A stretch of DNA of 64,000 nucleotides, taken from positions 186,001 through 250,000 of the forward strand of contig NZ_CP062983.1 in the NCBI RefSeq assembly GCF_015500095.1, in the 5' to 3' direction. The notes beneath the pieces are model-generated. The model searched no databases. It was not told the origin of the DNA and worked only from the letters and a program-made list of their open reading frames with translations. The translations under genes were made by a program, and so were the position numbers. Positions 43,931 to 52,656 of the stretch are shown in pieces. Numbering within the stretch: the stretch's first letter is position 1; every line of letters starts with the position of its first letter. The DNA comes from Phototrophicus methaneseepsis. GTDB taxonomy: Bacteria; Chloroflexota; Anaerolineae; Aggregatilineales; Phototrophicaceae.

Positions 43931-44299
43931 ATGGCATCTCGCACTGAGCAATTAATGGAGCGTCTACGCGAGCTGCAATATAACAGTGCCGAAGTAGAGG
44001 CCGCAGCGGTAGTGAGTGTGGACGGCCTGAGCATGGCCTCTTCCTTGCCGCCTGGGATTGAAGAAGACCGAGTCAGCGCGATGAGCGCTGCGATGCTCTC
44101 TCTGGGCGAACGCATCGCGTCTGAACTTTCTCGCGGGGAGCTGGAACAGGTCAATGTGCGCGGTGATAATGGTTACGTCATCCTCACGAACCTGGGTGAA
44201 GAAGCGGTCCTAACAGTCCTGGCACGCAAAGATGCCAAGCTGGGTTTGATCTTGCTCGACGTCAGCCGTGCAAAAGAAGCCCTGGAACAGATTGTTTAG
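43931..44299 (+). CDS. Roadblock/LC7-domain protein
   Basis: A 122-residue protein of the roadblock/LC7 (MglB-like) family: ELQYNSAEVEAAAVVSVDGL (about 16-35), SAMSAAMLSLGERIASEL (about 50-67), then VNVRGDNGYVILTNLG (about 76-91) and LGLILLDVSRAKEALEQIV at the C-terminus. These proteins dimerise and regulate small GTPases or serve as scaffolds. AGGAG precedes the ATG. It is the first gene of a same-strand set with a V4R protein and a response regulator. No MglA-type GTPase is in the window. Confidence 0.9.
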   Translation: MASRTEQLMERLRELQYNSAEVEAAAVVSVDGLSMASSLPPGIEEDRVSAMSAAMLSLGERIASELSRGELEQVNVRGDNGYVILTNLGEEAVLTVLARKDAKLGLILLDVSRAKEALEQIV

Positions 44300-44383
44300 C
44301 TCGTTCGGTCAACTCTCAGTAACGGCTATCGTCTTACAACGAGCCATGGTTGCAACCTAGAAATTGACTGAGATCATACACAC

Positions 44384-45046
44384 ATGAGTACGAAGTCGAA
44401 GAATGCCAGTATTGTGTCAAAACCCAGTGGTCTGACTTATCCCAATCGCTTTGCGAAGGCTTACTTCATCGCTATGGATGAGGTGATGGGGCGACATGGG
44501 CTGGCGACACTATTGGGATATGCCAATCTGGAACAGTATCTGGATAATCCGCCGGATGATTCTCTGGCGCATGGCTTCGACTTCCGCGATCTCTCCGCGT
44601 TAAGCCAAGCATTGGAAGAAATGTATGGCGCCCGCGGCGGGCGTGGGATGGCCCTGAGAATCGGGCGGGCGGCTTTTGCCATGAGTCTGAAGAACTTCGG
44701 CATTATGCGAGGGTTGGGCGATTCCGCTTTTCAATCGCTGCCCCTGACGCAGCGCGTCGATTTCGGCCTGAAGGCGCTGGCGTCTCTGTTCAACAACTTC
44801 AGCGACCAGCAATGCACTGTGGATACCAGCAGTGCCGCCTATCTCTTCCATATCACCAATAGCCCAATGGCCTGGGGTCGCGTCGCGGATAAGCCCGTGT
44901 GCCATGCCCAGGTTGGCGTCATCCAGGAGACGCTGCGTTGGGCCACAAATGGCTATGAATTCCACGTGATGGAGACCGCCTGCGCCGCGACCGGGCACGA
45001 TCACTGTACGTTCCGTATCAATAAGACTGCCATTGGTGAATGGTAA
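44384..45046 (+). CDS. V4R-domain (4-vinyl reductase-type) small-molecule-binding protein
   Basis: A 220-residue soluble protein. The C-terminal part carries the V4R signature: VGVIQETLRWATNGYEFHVM (about 174-193) and ETACAATGHDHCTFRINK (about 194-211), with two cysteines and a histidine near the ligand or metal site. V4R domains bind hydrocarbons or other small molecules and often feed signalling proteins. The N-terminal helical half (GRGMALRIGRAAFAMSLKNF, about 86-105) fits the same fold. It lies between roadblock and response regulator genes with short gaps; a shared sensing pathway is inferred. Confidence 0.8.
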   Translation: MSTKSKNASIVSKPSGLTYPNRFAKAYFIAMDEVMGRHGLATLLGYANLEQYLDNPPDDSLAHGFDFRDLSALSQALEEMYGARGGRGMALRIGRAAFAMSLKNFGIMRGLGDSAFQSLPLTQRVDFGLKALASLFNNFSDQQCTVDTSSAAYLFHITNSPMAWGRVADKPVCHAQVGVIQETLRWATNGYEFHVMETACAATGHDHCTFRINKTAIGEW

Positions 45047-45169
45047 ACCCGGCAGTTTGCAAAGCAGGCCATACTTACTGCCCATTGGCCTCATCAAGTG
45101 CTGCCCTATGCCTGACAATGCCCCTGTGATGTCAAGCGAGCGAGCCAATTAGGAGAAATCTCTCACATT

Positions 45170-46480
45170 ATGGATAAGCCCAAATTACTGCTTGTTGAAG
45201 ATGATCTCGATCTGTGCGAGATGGTGAGTACCTATTTTAGAGTACAGAATTACGATGTCGTCACAGCAGCCTTTGCGGAAGAAGGGCTGGAAGCGGCGCA
45301 GGAACACCAGCTTGATTTGATTATGCTCGATGTGCGCTTGCCAGATATGGATGGCTTCGACCTATGCCGCAAGCTGCGCCAGATGCGCAAAACAGCCGAT
45401 ACGCCGATTATCTTCCTGACGGAAAAACGCAGCCGCCTGGATAAACTCCAGGGGCTGGAGTTGGGCGTCGTCGATTACATCACAAAGCCATTCGACATCC
45501 AGGAATTGCGCTTGCGCGTGCGCAATGCGATTCATCGCGCCAAAGCGCCTTCCATGGCGAACCCCATCACGGAACTACCGGAAGGGACGCTCGTTGAGGA
45601 GAAAATCACGGATGTGCTCAAGCAAGCCCAGTGGACCCTGCTTATCTTCTCAATCGAAGGGCTGGCCCCCTTCAGGGGACGTTATGGTTTTGTCGCTGCG
45701 GATGATGTACTGCGCGCGGTGACGCTTATGATCCGCAATGCGGTGCGAGAGTTCGGCACAGAAGGCGATTTCATCGGCCATTTGCGTAATGATCGCTTCG
45801 TCATCATCACGCAGGCAGAAGATCCCAGCGCGATTGAACAGCGCGTGGAGCGCCGCATCAACCAGAGCAGCAGCTATTTTTACCCGCTGCGGGACCAGGA
45901 GCGCGCTCAAGCGGCACAGGCTGCAAACCTGCTCCATGTCGAGAGCGTGGTGCTCACACAGGCAGATGGCCCATTGGCAGATATCAATGCGCTTAATGAG
46001 CGGCTGGCCGCTACCATACAGGCCGCTTCTGAGCCCAGCGATGTTTATTTCACCGAGACCAGGCCGCCCGCTATGCCGCTGCCGGACCCGGCAGAGCGCA
46101 GCGATGGCAGCGAACCGTCCGCAGAAAAAACCCAGGTAATAACACCAGACGCTCCATCTGTTGATGATGCATCCGCATCGTCTGCTTCAGTAGAAGACGT
46201 CACAGCAGAAGACGCAGACGACACAACAGACACAGAGCCACCCGGCCCGGCTACAAACACAACCCCGACTGATGATACCGTCGAGACAAAGGCTGTCATC
46301 GCCCAGGCAGGGAGCACCCCCTCGCAGGAAAGTAGCGAGCCTGAAGCGGCTGTGACTGAATCAGCAGACCCAACAGAAGGGGAAGCCAGCAGCGCAGGCC
46401 CTGAATCCGACGTGGTGGCAGCATCTGATGCCGTGATAGCGTCTGACGCAGTCCCTGAATCTGACGAGGAAACGACCTAG
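45170..46480 (+). CDS. Response regulator with degenerate GGDEF-like domain and acidic tail
   Basis: A 436-residue protein. The receiver domain (about 3-120) has EDD, the phospho-acceptor Asp in IMLDVRLPDMDGFDL (about 50-64) and the Lys of DYITKPFD (about 103-110). The middle part (about 140-290) resembles a GGDEF fold, but the signature is HLRNDRFVI, so it is not a cyclase. Residues after about 300 are low complexity, very rich in Asp, Glu, Ser, Thr and Ala. It may act as a phosphorylation-controlled scaffold. Third gene of the roadblock-V4R-REC group; no kinase is adjacent. Confidence 0.85.
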   Translation: MDKPKLLLVEDDLDLCEMVSTYFRVQNYDVVTAAFAEEGLEAAQEHQLDLIMLDVRLPDMDGFDLCRKLRQMRKTADTPIIFLTEKRSRLDKLQGLELGVVDYITKPFDIQELRLRVRNAIHRAKAPSMANPITELPEGTLVEEKITDVLKQAQWTLLIFSIEGLAPFRGRYGFVAADDVLRAVTLMIRNAVREFGTEGDFIGHLRNDRFVIITQAEDPSAIEQRVERRINQSSSYFYPLRDQERAQAAQAANLLHVESVVLTQADGPLADINALNERLAATIQAASEPSDVYFTETRPPAMPLPDPAERSDGSEPSAEKTQVITPDAPSVDDASASSASVEDVTAEDADDTTDTEPPGPATNTTPTDDTVETKAVIAQAGSTPSQESSEPEAAVTESADPTEGEASSAGPESDVVAASDAVIASDAVPESDEETT

Positions 46481-46488
46481 ACAATCAC

Positions 46489-46797
46489 TCAGGCGTGTGC
46501 TTCTTCTTGCTGAGCTTGATACTCCGCCTCTGTGACGAACTCACCATTGGTGATTTGCTTTTCCGTCATACGCTTATTCTTATCAAAATAAAGCTCGACT
46601 TCCGCCTGGAAGGGGCAGCGCGTCGCGCTCACCAGTTTGCGCATATAAAAGCCATTGCCATCATCTGTCAGGGATGGCCCGTTCATCATATCAATCCGTA
46701 ACTTCACAATTTCCTGGCACATCTTCGGGCGAATATACAAATAGTCGCTGCGATCCGTAGGACCGCCCCCGCCGAACAAATTCTTCAAGAAGTTCAT
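46489..46797 (-). CDS. Small conserved-looking protein of unknown function
   Basis: A 102-residue protein beginning MNFLKNLFGGGGPTDRSDYL, followed by a compact domain with IRPKMCQEIVKLRIDMMNG (about 23-41) and ATRCPFQAEVELYFDKNKR (about 59-77). The two Cys positions (about 28 and 62) could form a metal or disulfide pair. The C-terminus is Gln/Glu-rich. AGAGGA lies 8 bases before the ATG. The stop codon is 8 bases from the convergent response regulator stop. Function unknown. Confidence 0.65.
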   Translation of the reverse strand: MNFLKNLFGGGGPTDRSDYLYIRPKMCQEIVKLRIDMMNGPSLTDDGNGFYMRKLVSATRCPFQAEVELYFDKNKRMTEKQITNGEFVTEAEYQAQQEEAHA

Positions 46798-47167
46798 CTG
46801 TTGTTCCTCTATAACGCTATGTCATTGACTGCACGACCAATACCCACATACACAAGGTCAGGCGCGCTGCCTTAGCAGGCCGCCCGTCCTACGAGCATCG
46901 CTCGTACACGTATTGCCGCCTCATTATAGATACAGATTGAGCGCTTTTAGAGGGTCTGAAAGTGACTGATAGATTTAGAACGCATGATCTAATCAAATTA
47001 TAACAGCTTCCGAACCGCATAAACATGGAACATATGTTCATAATAGTCTATGCTGTTAGCCTGTTAGAAAACTGTTACATCATCTGCTAGGGGCCTGTTG
47101 CCCGCCACCTGTTGTTAACAGAGTTCAAAAGGAGCAAACCAAAACCCGTATACCAGGAGAAACGGTT
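46798..47167. other. Divergent intergenic region upstream of the LexA-like gene
   Basis: 370 bases. A TACGAGC/GCTCGTA hairpin lies at 46896-46912. A 12-bp palindrome (47028-47039) is listed separately. No small ORF with a ribosome binding site was seen. Confidence 0.4.
47028..47039. promoter_or_regulatory. GAACATATGTTC palindrome resembling a Gram-positive-type SOS box
   Basis: A perfect 12-bp palindrome of the form GAAC-N4-GTTC, the core pattern of LexA boxes in Firmicutes and relatives. It lies about 130 bases upstream of a gene for a LexA-type DNA-binding domain, so it is a candidate site for that protein. Confidence 0.45.
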
Positions 47168-47413
47168 ATGGCCAGCCAGAATACACGTCGCCCTATCGAC
47201 TCGATCACACAGCACATCTACGAATATGTGCGCGACTACCGCCGCGAACATAAGCGAGCGCCTACGCTGCGCGAAATCGGTGATGCCTGTTACATCAGCC
47301 ATACATCCGTCCTACGCCACATTGATAAGTTAGAAGGCATGGGATGGTTAGAGCGAGAACCCAATATCCCCCGCAGCATGCGCCTGGGCGATTACGCCCC
47401 GGATGAAGAATAA
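47168..47413 (+). CDS. LexA-type winged-helix protein without the protease domain
   Basis: An 81-residue protein consisting only of a LexA N-terminal DNA-binding domain: ITQHIYEYVRDYRREHKRAP (about 13-32), the recognition helix region TLREIGDACYISHTSVLRHI (about 33-52) and LEGMGWLEREPNIPRSMRL (about 55-73), closely following the LexA pattern. The S24 autoprotease domain of LexA is absent and the gene ends cleanly. It cannot be inactivated by RecA-stimulated self-cleavage. GGAG sits about 8 bases before the ATG. Related short proteins are known as LexA-like regulators; targets unknown. Confidence 0.8.
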   Translation: MASQNTRRPIDSITQHIYEYVRDYRREHKRAPTLREIGDACYISHTSVLRHIDKLEGMGWLEREPNIPRSMRLGDYAPDEE

Positions 47414-47776
47414 GGCGCTGCGCACCGCAGCAATTCCTTCCTGAAGAGGCGATCTCTCCTCAAAAAGGGCCATTTTCAGGGGCAGAAGCACACTGTCCCT
47501 GTTTGATGGCGCCCCAAGATAGCCCTGCCGTTATAGGACCATACGCCTAGCGCCTGGCGCATTTGTAAAAGAAGTGTTGCCTGTATATAAGCCCTGGTAA
47601 AGCAGAATATGAGTACGTAATAAAGACTGCTTCCATTTCATTTTGTCTTAAGCTCCGTCTAGGGACTTACTCATAGGGCACCTCTATCGTCATATAAGCT
47701 TTGATTTGTGCGATCAATTTGATCAAAGTATGTAGTAAGCGAATGATATTTGACGACAGGAGATAAGGTGGGAGAT
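47414..47776. other. Intergenic region before the DUF4397 gene
   Basis: About 360 bases. A CAGGG/CCCTG hairpin with TTTG downstream lies near 47477-47508 and may end the LexA-like transcript. No ORF or repeat was recognised. Confidence 0.4.
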
Positions 47777-48805
47777 ATGAAAAGACACATTCAATTACGC
47801 AAATATTTAAGCTTCCTGACGATCTTTGCGGTCCTGTTAGCAGGCAGCGCACTGGTATTCGCACAGGATGCAACCCCAACAGAAACCGATATGGAAACGC
47901 CAACTGCTGTCGCGACGGATATGGCAACAGAGATGCCAACCGAAGAAATGACAGAAGAGGCGACCGAAACGGATATGGAAGTGACGGAAGAAGTCACTGA
48001 AGAAATGACCGAAGAGGCCATGGCGCCTTTAACCCATGTGCGCCTCCATCATTTCGCCCCGGATGGGCCGCCAGTTGATCTGTACGTCAATGATGAGATC
48101 ATCGTTGATGACCTGGCCTTCTCGACCTCCAGCCAGTGGTTGAACATCCCGGCTGGTACGTATGAATTGGCCGTTGCCCCGGCAAACACCAGCATTGACG
48201 ATGCCATTATCGGCCCCACGACCTATGATCTGGATGCAGATACCTGGTACAACATCGCCGCTGTGGGTAGCGTCGGTACAGAAACGCTGATGCCGACCAT
48301 CTTCGTTGAACAGTTGGGCCTGCCCCTGGGTGACGAAACCACAACCCGCGTGACGTTCTTCAATGCGATTGAAGACGGCCCGACGATTGACATCCTGGCA
48401 GATGGTGAACCCCTGTTGAGCGACCTGGCTTACCCCGATGAACTCGATGGTAACGACGGTGCCTATACAGTCGATATCCCGGCTGGCACCTATGAACTGG
48501 CCGCCTTCGAAGCAGGTAACATCGATAACCAACTGCTGGATATGGGCGAAGTCACGCTCGAAGCTGGCACGACTTACCTGATTGCCGCAGTTGGCACAGC
48601 CGATGCCCCGGATTATGCGATTCTATCCGTAACGGATATGCAGATGGCTGAATACATGGGCATGGAAGTCGAACCGACTATGGAAGTCGAACCGACTGAA
48701 GAGATGACCATGGAAGCCACCGAGGAAATGACCGAGGAAATGACTGAAGAGCCGACCATGGAAGCGACTGAAGAAGTCACTGTGGAACCGACTTCAGAAT
48801 CCTAG
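47777..48805 (+). CDS. Secreted DUF4397 protein with Met/Thr/Glu-rich arms
   Basis: A 342-residue exported protein. The signal peptide is about residues 8-30 (YLSFLTIFAVLLAGSALVFA). Two DUF4397 repeats follow at about 82-180 (LTHVRLHHFAPDGPPVDLYV) and 185-290 (TRVTFFNAIEDGPTIDILAD). They are flanked by low-complexity arms of repeated EMTEE, TME and VEPT units at about 35-80 and 300-342. There is no LPXTG or other anchor. GGGAG precedes the ATG at 47777. DUF4397 domains occur in surface proteins, but the function is unknown. Confidence 0.8.
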   Translation: MKRHIQLRKYLSFLTIFAVLLAGSALVFAQDATPTETDMETPTAVATDMATEMPTEEMTEEATETDMEVTEEVTEEMTEEAMAPLTHVRLHHFAPDGPPVDLYVNDEIIVDDLAFSTSSQWLNIPAGTYELAVAPANTSIDDAIIGPTTYDLDADTWYNIAAVGSVGTETLMPTIFVEQLGLPLGDETTTRVTFFNAIEDGPTIDILADGEPLLSDLAYPDELDGNDGAYTVDIPAGTYELAAFEAGNIDNQLLDMGEVTLEAGTTYLIAAVGTADAPDYAILSVTDMQMAEYMGMEVEPTMEVEPTEEMTMEATEEMTEEMTEEPTMEATEEVTVEPTSES

Positions 48806-48846
48806 TCATATCGGCAATGTTTGATCAATAATCTCTATCATGAATG

Positions 48847-48868
48847 GGCACCCCTATGGGTGCCTTTT
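48847..48868 (+). terminator. Terminator of the DUF4397 gene
   Basis: GGCACCC (48847-48853) pairs with GGGTGCC (48858-48864), followed by TTTT. Confidence 0.85.
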
Positions 48869-48905
48869 CTATTGCCTCTCTGCCTAACAAAGACCGCTAT
48901 CAAAG

Positions 48906-48929
48906 AAAAAGCCGCCCTGGGGCGGCTTT
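48906..48929 (-). terminator. Terminator of the P1B ATPase gene
   Basis: AAAGCCGCC and GGCGGCTTT form a tight stem (48908-48929). On the minus strand five T follow. Confidence 0.85.
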
Positions 48930-48952
48930 GACGCGTTACTATATTTGTGCTA

Positions 48953-50965
48953 CTAAGCGGCTTGCTCGCCCTGACGACGGCGCTGAAGCTCCGGCAGCAA
49001 GAGCAGGCTAATCAGGCCATTCAGTACGACGATCACTGTACTGCCCTCATGGCCGAGCACCCCCAGCGGGAGCGGGAGCTGCACCAGGAAGGTGCTGATC
49101 ACGAGGACGACGATCACACCAATAGCGAAGATGATATTCTGCCAGACGACCCGCCGCGCCTTCCGAGCGAGGCCAATCGCAAAGCTAATGCGCTCGATGC
49201 GGTCGCCCATCAGCACGACATCGGCTGTTTCCAGGGCGACGTCAGTCCCGGCGGCACCCATCGCAATGCCAATATCAGCTAATGCCAGGGCTGGCGCATC
49301 ATTGACGCCATCACCCACCATAGCGACTTCGCCATATGTCTCGTGCAATTGCTTCACAGCGTCGACTTTTTCATCCGGCAGCAAGCCAGCATGTACCTGC
49401 TGAATGCCCAGTTCTGCCGCGATGGTATGGGCCACGCGCTCATTATCACCTGTAAGCATGGCGACTGTCACACCCTGCGCCGTCAGATCGGCGACGACCT
49501 GTTTGGCTTCTGGCCGTAACTGATCTGCCATGGCAATCAGCCCCATCCAATCGCAATTGCTGCTCTGCAAGTCGCAGGGTTGGGAACACATGGCACAGTT
49601 ATCTTCTCGCAGTACGCCGATAACAGTACGGCCCATAGCTTCCAGTCGTTCGTAATCCGCTTGCAGGCTCGCGGGGATTGGCTCCTGCTGCGTCAGATAG
49701 CGCAGGCTGCCCAGATGGATTTTGTGGCCTTCTACCTGGGCCATGATGCCCCGCCCCGGGATCGCTTCGAATTGTTCAATTTGTGGCATCTGAATGCCCT
49801 GTTCAGCAGCATAACGGACGATTGCACGCGCCAGAGGATGCTCCGAACGGCTTTCTACGGCAGCCGCAACAGCCAGCAGATCATCACCGCACAATTCACA
49901 GCAGGAGACGATATCCGTCACGGCAGGCTGACCGTAAGTAAGTGTGCCCGTCTTATCAAAGGCAATCGCTTTAAGCGAGGCGAGAGATTCAATATAAGCG
50001 CCCCCCTTAAAAAGCACACCACCTCGTGCAGCGGCAGCAATCGCACTGATGAACGCAGCCGGCACGCTGATAATCAGCGCACAAGGAGAGGCCACCGTCA
50101 TCAGCACCATAGCCCTGTAGAAGTTACTCTGGAACTCAGCTAATCCGAGAAGCGGTGGGATGAAGATGAACAACAGCGTGCCGACGATGATAAAGAGGGC
50201 ATAGCGCTGTTCAAACGTATCCAGGAAGCGCTCAGTTGGCGCTTTGCTATCCTGGGCTTCTTCCACCATTTTGATAATACGCGCCAGGGTCGTTTCCTGG
50301 GCGGCTTTGGTCGCACGAATATCGAGGATGCCCTGTTTGTTGAGCGTCCCGGCGAAGACAGTATCGCCAACGCCCTTATCCACTGGCATGGATTCCCCCG
50401 TGATAGGCGATTCATCCAGCGCGCTCTGCCCGCGGATGACCTCGCCATCTACCGGGATACGTTCACCCGGCTCAATCAGCACCACGTCGCCGACGCTGAT
50501 CTCACTGAGCTGCACCGTAACGACCGTATCCTCGCGCCGTACTTTCGCTTCTGTCGGATACAGCTTGAACAGGCTCTTAATCGCGCTGCGGCTGCGATTG
50601 ATTGCATAATCCTGCAACACATTGCTCAATGAAAACAGGAAGAGCAGCAGAGCGCCTTCGTGCCATTGGCCGATGACCGCAGCGCCCACAGCAGCGAGCA
50701 CCATAAGCAGGTCAATATCAATCTCGCCCTCGCGCAGGCTTTCAATTGCAGATTGCGCACCGTAAAAACCACCCGCCAGATAGGCGACTAAACCAAGTGC
50801 GCCCGCGACCCATTCCGGCAGCGCTGTTCCTTCAACGAAAAGTCCCAGCAGCAGCGCCGCCAGCGTGATCACCACAAAACGTGGTTCCAACCAGGCCTTT
50901 GTTTGCCAACGGGGTGGCTCTAGCTTTTGAGAGTTATTATCAAGGGCGGTTGTGAGTGTCGACAT
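48953..50965 (-). CDS. P1B-4-type heavy-metal-transporting ATPase
   Basis: A 670-residue P-type ATPase. Domains in order are two starting helices, the actuator TGES loop (SPITGESMPV, about 188-197), the membrane motif ASPCALIISVP (about 290-300), the phosphorylation site DKTGTLT (about 338), the HP motif SEHPLA (about 375) and the hinge GDGVNDAPALA (about 555). The last helix carries GHEGSTVIVVLNG, which with SPC is the signature of the P1B-4 (CoaT/CtpD) group exporting Co, Fe or Zn. The group lacks N-terminal metal-binding domains, as here. An unusual Cys-rich insert (CAMCSQPCDLQSSNC, about 465-479) lies in the ATP-binding domain. Confidence 0.9.
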   Translation of the reverse strand: MSTLTTALDNNSQKLEPPRWQTKAWLEPRFVVITLAALLLGLFVEGTALPEWVAGALGLVAYLAGGFYGAQSAIESLREGEIDIDLLMVLAAVGAAVIGQWHEGALLLFLFSLSNVLQDYAINRSRSAIKSLFKLYPTEAKVRREDTVVTVQLSEISVGDVVLIEPGERIPVDGEVIRGQSALDESPITGESMPVDKGVGDTVFAGTLNKQGILDIRATKAAQETTLARIIKMVEEAQDSKAPTERFLDTFEQRYALFIIVGTLLFIFIPPLLGLAEFQSNFYRAMVLMTVASPCALIISVPAAFISAIAAAARGGVLFKGGAYIESLASLKAIAFDKTGTLTYGQPAVTDIVSCCELCGDDLLAVAAAVESRSEHPLARAIVRYAAEQGIQMPQIEQFEAIPGRGIMAQVEGHKIHLGSLRYLTQQEPIPASLQADYERLEAMGRTVIGVLREDNCAMCSQPCDLQSSNCDWMGLIAMADQLRPEAKQVVADLTAQGVTVAMLTGDNERVAHTIAAELGIQQVHAGLLPDEKVDAVKQLHETYGEVAMVGDGVNDAPALALADIGIAMGAAGTDVALETADVVLMGDRIERISFAIGLARKARRVVWQNIIFAIGVIVVLVISTFLVQLPLPLGVLGHEGSTVIVVLNGLISLLLLPELQRRRQGEQAA

Positions 50966-50990
50966 GTTTTACCCCTATATACTTCATCAC

Positions 50991-51056
50991 GCATTCAAAT
51001 GCATACGTTTAAATCAATCCAACAACTCATGTTGAGATTATTTTAACTCTAGTTAA
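50991..51056 (-). promoter_or_regulatory. Cluster of inverted repeats upstream of the metal ATPase
   Basis: Three small palindromes lie in the 90 bases before the ATPase start: GCATT-CA-AATGC (50991-51002), CAAC-TCAT-GTTG (51023-51034) and TTAACT-CT-AGTTAA (51043-51056). They may be operators for a metal-responsive repressor; no such regulator is encoded nearby. The remaining part of the gap to 51433 shows nothing recognisable. Confidence 0.4.
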
Positions 51057-51433
51057 TATAAAAGGCAACCATGATATATCTTGTTTTTATCATAGGTTGA
51101 TGAGTTTTTCGTTACGCTGGTAATTTTAAAAAATAAAGACATAACACATGATTGTTAAAACCATGGTGACCCCTTTGATATGAGCCGATGCTGCCCATTT
51201 TCGTTCCTTCTTTAAAGGCACGATTGCCCCATGCTGTTTGCAGTGAGTGGTAACAGGGTAGGGACCTGGATACTGAATTGCCCCATGCCCAAGCAGAACA
51301 ATCATCTGCAAACGCACTCTTATTTCATTATGGCGTGTTAGAGGGCACCGCACAGGTAATAGCTGTCATCGGAACGGGGTTATCTCAGACCAAAAAGACC
51401 ATAACCTCGCAATCCAGCACACTTAGGGCTAAA

Positions 51434-52192
51434 ATGGCTCTTATGCCAACGCCATTTTCTCACTTATGGATTGCCCATCAATTACTCCACGATGAGGCAC
51501 TCCCACCAGACGTGCAAGCCGTTATCCATGCGGATATACCCGCCTTTTTATTGGGCGGTATCGTCGCGGATGCTAAACCCACGCCAGATTCCGACCGCGA
51601 AGTAACGCACTTTTATCGTTATGATCGCCCAATGCCAGATCATGCCTGGCGCGAGATGATCAGGCAGCATCCGAGCTTAGCCCACCCCACGGGGCCAACT
51701 CATCGGGCTTTCCTCGCGGGCTATATTGCCCATCTGGCAACGGATGAATACTGGTCAAAGTTTATGTTGGGGCCGCATTTTGCGAATGGCAGTTGGGGCG
51801 AAGATATTCGATGGCGCTTCTATGTGCTGCATCTGCTGCTGACGACAATGGACGAACGCGACCAGAAGCGGCTCCCTGAAGAAGATGCCATACGCCTTGC
51901 CCAGGCAGAGCCAGATCACTGGCTGCCCTTTATGGATGATGCCGTGATCGTTGATTGGCGCGACTATATTGCTAAGCAGCTCACACAGGAAAATGCGAGT
52001 GATACCATCGCTATCTTCAGCGCGCGGATTCATCGTGATCCTGATGAAATGCGCCGCCTGTTGGATGACCCCCAACAAATGCAGGATATGCTCTGGGACC
52101 ACATCACCCCACAGTTGCTCAACGACCTGGAAGCCCAGCTCTACAGCTTCTCTGTGGAACAAATGATGTGTTATATTTCTGAATCTATCTAA
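51434..52192 (+). CDS. Zinc-dependent phospholipase C-like protein
   Basis: A 252-residue protein with the layout of the zinc-dependent phospholipase C family: MPTPFSHLWIAHQLLHD with an early His (about 4-20), a loop GGIVADAKPTPDSDREVTHF (about 46-65) with Asp and His, and AFLAGYIAHLATDEYW (about 96-111) with His and Asp. There is no signal peptide, so it is probably cytosolic and may act on a different substrate. The long frame opens at 51278, but AGGG with an ATG at 51434 gives the normal family start. A terminator follows. Confidence 0.7.
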   Translation: MALMPTPFSHLWIAHQLLHDEALPPDVQAVIHADIPAFLLGGIVADAKPTPDSDREVTHFYRYDRPMPDHAWREMIRQHPSLAHPTGPTHRAFLAGYIAHLATDEYWSKFMLGPHFANGSWGEDIRWRFYVLHLLLTTMDERDQKRLPEEDAIRLAQAEPDHWLPFMDDAVIVDWRDYIAKQLTQENASDTIAIFSARIHRDPDEMRRLLDDPQQMQDMLWDHITPQLLNDLEAQLYSFSVEQMMCYISESI

Positions 52193-52656
52193 CCAGTTAA
52201 CAAATGTTAAAAAATGAGAGTATGTAGAACAAAATCGTTCTTAATTCTTCTGTACTAATTTCGCTACTACTCTAAATATAGAGCACGATAACCGTAACAC
52301 AGATTATCTTGTATCTATCTCCCTTCCCCCTAACCCTTTTTTGCAGAAGACCGCGCGCAGCGGTCTTTTGCGTTATAGCATACCTCCCACTTTTTAATGA
52401 CCTGCGCTTTTAATGAAGTGCCTTCTCAAAAAGCTAAATTGACAAAAAAGATGTCGAATGTCCCCTTTTGGGGACGAACCTGCATGGTAAACTCGCCGGG
52501 TATGCGATCACATTGACTTTGAACATGTGCCTTGTACTGCCAAGCCGAGCGCATAACCGTCACGAAATAGCCAAACATCTGTTATCTATAGCGTGCTGTT
52601 TGTACGTAAACAACACGCCGTTTACTTCTAGCGATGACCACACTGGGATGAAACAC
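52193..52656. other. Intergenic region with terminator
   Basis: About 460 AT-rich bases holding the terminator of the phospholipase-like gene (52347-52369, listed separately) and presumably the hydrolase promoter. The open frame that continues upstream of the hydrolase start has no ribosome binding site and an unusual composition. Confidence 0.4.
52347..52369 (+). terminator. Intrinsic terminator
   Basis: AAGACCGC (52347-52354) pairs with GCGGTCTT (52360-52367), followed by TT. Confidence 0.75.

Noticed and set aside
45170-46480. Active diguanylate cyclase in the response regulator
   Set aside because: The fold is similar to GGDEF but the signature is RNDRF, without the metal- and GTP-binding residues.
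52468-52656. N-terminal extension of the alpha/beta hydrolase
   Set aside because: The extra residues lack fold character and a ribosome binding site, and the hydrolase fold starts at the ATG near 52657.
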